The position numbers and the translations under genes are program-made. Positions 14,807 to 16,599 of a stretch of DNA of 16,599 nt are shown here, one piece after another; position 1 is the first letter of the stretch; each line of letters starts with the position of its first letter. The notes under the pieces are model-generated. The model saw nothing but the letters and a program-made list of their open reading frames with translations. It did not search any database and was not told the origin of the DNA. The stretch is taken from assembly GCA_964545415.1 (NCBI GenBank), contig CAZJFP010000022.1, positions 1 to 16,599 of the forward strand. Reading direction: 5' to 3'. This stretch comes from CAJBLF01 sp964545415. Its GTDB lineage: Bacteria; Patescibacteriota; Gracilibacteria; Absconditabacterales; Absconditicoccaceae.

Positions 14807-15070
14807 CTATACGATTTTTCCTAATTGTGCCAAAGTATTGTATTTCTTTTTATTTGTTCTATATGCATCTGAGACGATAGCCTTGAGTCTTTTGTATCTT
14901 CTTGCACTAGGAAATTTGAACGATACGAATTTTCTATACCGCTTAGTATTGTAGTGCTTCTGTTTCTTAGCTTTGTCTAAAATGTGAGATGACCAGAGCT
15001 CTTTTTTGTAGAAAGAAATAAGTCTTTCATTGGTATTGAGGTCTCAGGTCCTTCGTACAGTGAATCCCAT
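14807..15070 (-). CDS. rpsU: Probable 30S ribosomal protein S21 (bS21)
   Basis: An 87-residue, strongly basic protein. ERLISFYKKELWSSHILDKA followed by KKQKHYNTK aligns with the bS21 core (FKRKVEKAGIL, then a basic stretch and HYEKPS), including the conserved IL and HY; the C-terminal extension is rich in Lys, Arg and Tyr (SARRYKRLKAIV). One UGA is Gly (RT-G-DLN). CGA codon 6 and a CGG after YNTK would be Trp. Stop is TAG. It is first in the ribosomal block, with its own putative promoter. bS21 is the best guess from size, charge and position; another small rRNA-binding protein cannot be excluded. Confidence 0.65.
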
Positions 15071-15113
15071 TGATTAATTTTTTTGTGAATAAAAAAATGC
15101 TTTTAGCCGTGTG

Positions 15114-15141
15114 AATATATAATTATTCCATCAAAATGCAA
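15114..15141 (-). promoter_or_regulatory. Probable promoter of the ribosomal block
   Basis: On the minus strand TTGCAT (15136-15141), 16 bases, TATATT (15114-15119); the start would be near 15107, leaving a leader of ~37 bases before the rpsU-like ATG at 15070. Each hexamer deviates from consensus. It is the only candidate in the gap after tRNA-Leu. Confidence 0.5.
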
Positions 15142-15177
15142 GACTTTTTTACGTGATGACACGTCTTACAAAGCATT

Positions 15178-15293
15178 CATTTCGACGTCTAAAGCGTTGG
15201 CTCGCAGCTGGAATAGGGTCCTTGGTCAGGACAGGCCGTCACATAAGCGCCTTTCGGGCTTGGGTGGGTTCATTATTGGCTACGAGGTAACTT
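15178..15293. other. GC-richer structured stretch, possible non-coding RNA
   Basis: About half G+C against clearly AT-rich flanks, with no ORF that survives inspection. Clear hairpins are GTCCT-TGGTC-AGGAC near 15220-15235 and AAGC-g-CC-TTTC-GG-GCTT near 15246-15262, plus ACGTG-ATGA-CACGT just outside at 15151-15164. In AT-rich genomes such islands usually mark structured RNAs. I compared it by eye with tmRNA, SRP RNA, RNase P, 6S and 5S signatures and found no match. Strand is undecided: on the minus strand it would follow tRNA-Leu and precede the ribosomal-block promoter; on the plus strand it ends in GTTTTTTATT. Confidence 0.45.
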
Positions 15294-15306
15294 GTTTTTT
15301 ATTACT

Positions 15307-15390
15307 TGCCCGGAGCCGGAATCGAACCGGCACGATATTACTATCGCAGGATTTTAAGTCCTGTGCGTCTACCAATTCCGCCATCCGGGC
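15307..15390 (-). tRNA. tRNA-Leu (anticodon UAA)
   Basis: The minus strand folds as an 84-base class II tRNA: acceptor GCCCGGA/TCCGGGC, D arm with GAATTGGTAGAC, anticodon stem CAGGA/TCCTG around loop CTTAAAA (anticodon TAA, reads UUA), a long variable arm (GCGATAGTAATATCGT) and T arm GCCGG-TTCGATT-CCGGC. Discriminator A; CCA is not encoded. It lies directly after the rplT terminator hairpin. Confidence 0.97.
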
Positions 15391-15394
15391 AAAA

Positions 15395-15412
15395 AACAAC
15401 CCTAAGGTTGTT
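15395..15412. terminator. Hairpin with T-run between rplT and tRNA-Leu
   Basis: AACAACC, loop, GGTTGTT, with T-runs on both strands. On the minus strand it follows the rplT stop by two bases and is followed by six T, a plausible terminator of infC-rpmI-rplT. Only four bases separate it from the tRNA, so it may instead be a processing site with some read-through. Confidence 0.75.
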
Positions 15413-15413
15413 T

Positions 15414-15761
15414 TTATTTTACAATTTCTGCATAGATCTTGTCAAATACCTCTGGGAAAGCTACTGCAATATTGGAGAGAACTTTCCTGTCGAGAATGAC
15501 GTTTTTCTCTGTCATGCTTGCTATGAATCTGCTGTAAGAGCTTCCTTTCTCTCTGACAACTGCTGACAATCTTTCGATTCGGAGTCTTCTGAAGTCTCTT
15601 TTTTTCTCTTTTCTATTTTTGTAGGCATGTTGTCATTGTTTGACTAATGCCAATCTCACTTGTTTGTATACTTTAGATCTTCCGAGTCTAAATCCTTTTG
15701 CAAGTCTAATAAATTTTTTGTGTCTTCTTTGTCTTTGAAGTCCACTTGTTACTCTTACCAT
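15414..15761 (-). CDS. rplT: 50S ribosomal protein L20 (bL20)
   Basis: bL20 is an early 50S assembly protein that often represses its own operon. The 115-residue protein starts MVRVTSGLQRQRRHKKFIRL and contains AKGFRLGRSKVYKQVR, then KQ-G-QHAYKNRKEKKRDF with one UGA=Gly at the family's glycine, and RRL-W-IERLSAVVRE. That Trp is CGA codon 61 (15579-15581), the near-invariant W of the RRLWIxRINAA signature, while the neighbouring invariant arginines are all AGA or AGG. This is very strong evidence that CGA is Trp. It begins five bases after the rpmI stop. Standard third gene of infC-rpmI-rplT. Confidence 0.98.
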
Positions 15762-15766
15762 CTGAA

Positions 15767-15967
15767 CTATTGATTATAAGGAAATAAAGTTTTTACTTTT
15801 TTGACATATGTTTTGTCTAATGATACACCGTATCATTCACTTTTGTTGTTTTCACCCTTATTTGTCAAAAGATGATTATTACAAGATTTCTTGAATAATA
15901 CTTTTCACGTTGATGTAATCTTAAATCTCTTCTTTGCTCATGAATGAGTCTTTAAACCTTTCCCCAT
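15767..15967 (-). CDS. rpmI: 50S ribosomal protein L35 (bL35)
   Basis: A 66-residue basic protein too fragmented for a standard-code search because it holds three UGA=Gly codons. It reads LKTHS-G-AKKRFKITST-G-KVLFKKSC, matching the family's KMKTHxGAAKRFKxTGxGKxKR, with the two first UGAs on the invariant glycines; the third is in KSE-G-YGVSL. The usual HxLxxK motif is HLLTNK. The C-terminus (KTYVKKVKTLFPYNQ) differs from the common RRLRxS tail. Start ATG 15967, four bases after the infC stop; stop TAG. Its place between infC and rplT confirms the call. Confidence 0.95.
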
Positions 15968-15971
15968 GGTA

Positions 15972-16523
15972 TTATTTACTGAATAAAATGATGCTGTATC
16001 CTTGTGCTTCTTGCTTCGGCGTGTCAAATTGTGATTTGCCATGTTCTGCAAGACTGTTTTTTATACTTACGAGTTTTTCAATAGCTTTGTTTGCGTAGAT
16101 TTTTTCCCTTCATCTCAATTTGATGAAGAATTTGACATTGTATCTTTCTTTGAGGAATTCAATAGCTTTTTTTATCTTCATCTGGAGATCGTTCTCCCCT
16201 ATAGCATAATTAATCTTTATCTCTTTGAGAGTTGTAGGCTTCTGTGTTTTTCTTTTTTCTCTATCATCTTTGGATTTTTGGTACATATATTTGCCGTAAT
16301 CAACGAGTTTGACTGTAGAGGTCATCGTTTCTGCATCATATCTCATCTGAACGAGATCAAGTCCTTTTTCTTCTGCCATTTCAAGCGCCCTTTTTCTAGG
16401 AAATGTTCATAGATTGGCTCCGGTATCATCGATAATGACGATATTTGGCGCCTTGATCTGTTCGTTCAAGTATACCATAAACACTCTGTCTTTGTTGAAG
16501 GTATTGCTAGGTCTTGGATCCAT
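15972..16523 (-). CDS. infC: Translation initiation factor IF-3
   Basis: IF-3 binds the 30S subunit, checks the initiator codon-anticodon pair and prevents early 50S joining. The 183-residue protein has the N-domain (VYLNEQIKAPNIVIIDDTGA then NL-G-TFPRKRALEMAEEKGLD, LVQM) and the C-domain (VDYGKYMYQKSKDDREKRK, TLKEIKINYAIGENDLQMKI, FFIKLR-G-REKIYANK, ending QGYSIILFSK). Both UGA codons lie at family glycines (EQLGxxxxxEAL and RFRGRE). Start ATG 16523; the upstream leader TATCCTCTTATACCTTT has no Shine-Dalgarno. It lies ~30 bases after the tRNA-Glu 3' end on the same strand and opens the infC-rpmI-rplT operon. No L20-type leader structure was recognised upstream. Confidence 0.97.
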
Positions 16524-16552
16524 AAAGGTATAAGAGGATAAAGGCATATAAT

Positions 16553-16599
16553 CGCTCCCGGCGGGACTCGAACCCGCGATCTCCACCGTGAGAGGGTGA
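16553..16599 (-). tRNA. tRNA-Glu (anticodon CUC), 3' part only
   Basis: The minus strand shows an anticodon stem TCACC/GGTGG around loop CTCTCAC (anticodon CTC, reads GAG), the T arm GCGGG-TTCGAGT-CCCGC, and the acceptor 3' strand CGGGAGC with discriminator G. The 5' half lies beyond the window edge. CCA is not encoded. The loop CTCTCAC is typical of tRNA-Glu. Confidence 0.9.

Noticed and set aside
15197..15566. Plus-strand frames across tRNA-Leu and the GC-richer stretch
   Set aside because: They run through the antisense of a clear tRNA and of rplT and show no protein-like composition.
122..16523. UGA read as tryptophan (mycoplasma-type code)
   Set aside because: UGA sites align with glycine (CGGC in RlmD, THSGAKKRF in L35, KGSKKSTP in S11). 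TGG still encodes Trp in several genes, and additional Trp sites are CGA/CGG.

Overview
The window is about 16.6 kb of AT-rich bacterial chromosome with many short genes, most of them on the minus strand. The decisive feature is the genetic code. More than 50 in-frame UGA codons interrupt otherwise obvious genes at positions where the families have glycine. All 24 genes whose end can be seen stop with UAA or UAG, never UGA. In addition CGA and CGG, normally arginine, sit at positions where MurB, L20, S4, L13 and DUF559 proteins have conserved tryptophan, while conserved arginines use AGA, AGG, CGU or CGC. UGA=Gly alone is the SR1/Gracilibacteria code (table 25). UGA=Gly plus CGA/CGG=Trp matches, as I recall it, the code predicted for Absconditabacterales (table 37). 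I therefore read the window as Absconditabacteria (SR1)-like, Candidate Phyla Radiation; proteins below are read with that code.

Layout. Plus strand, left: dprA (122-1105), a broken DUF559 endonuclease gene between palindromic repeats (1258-1692), and a type IV pilin/pseudopilin-like gene (2449-3033). Minus strand: a small membrane-anchored unknown (1807-2253), murB (3233-4285), an unknown acidic protein (4425-5105), a scar made of a transposase-like HTH start fused to a second antisense murB fragment (5268-5546), two unknown proteins (5725-7173), and rlmD, adk and a 57-codon ORF (7245-9683).

The right half is a translation block on the minus strand: infC-rpmI-rplT, tRNA-Leu(UAA), an unexplained GC-richer stretch, then a probable rpsU followed by rplU-infA-rpmJ-rpsM-rpsK-rpsD-rpoA-rplQ-rplM-rpsI, ending at a Rho-independent terminator. 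A tRNA-Glu(CUC) is cut by the right edge. This is the classical alpha-operon tail joined to L13/S9, with L21 and a probable S21 at its head.

Small repeats are unusually dense. Palindromic elements abut stop codons of several ribosomal genes, similar motifs have been read into murB and rlmD as extra peptides, and a separate family flanks the DUF559 pseudogene. Shine-Dalgarno sequences are nearly absent, while several genes have near-consensus TTGACA/TATAAT promoters. No gap between genes exceeds about 300 bases.
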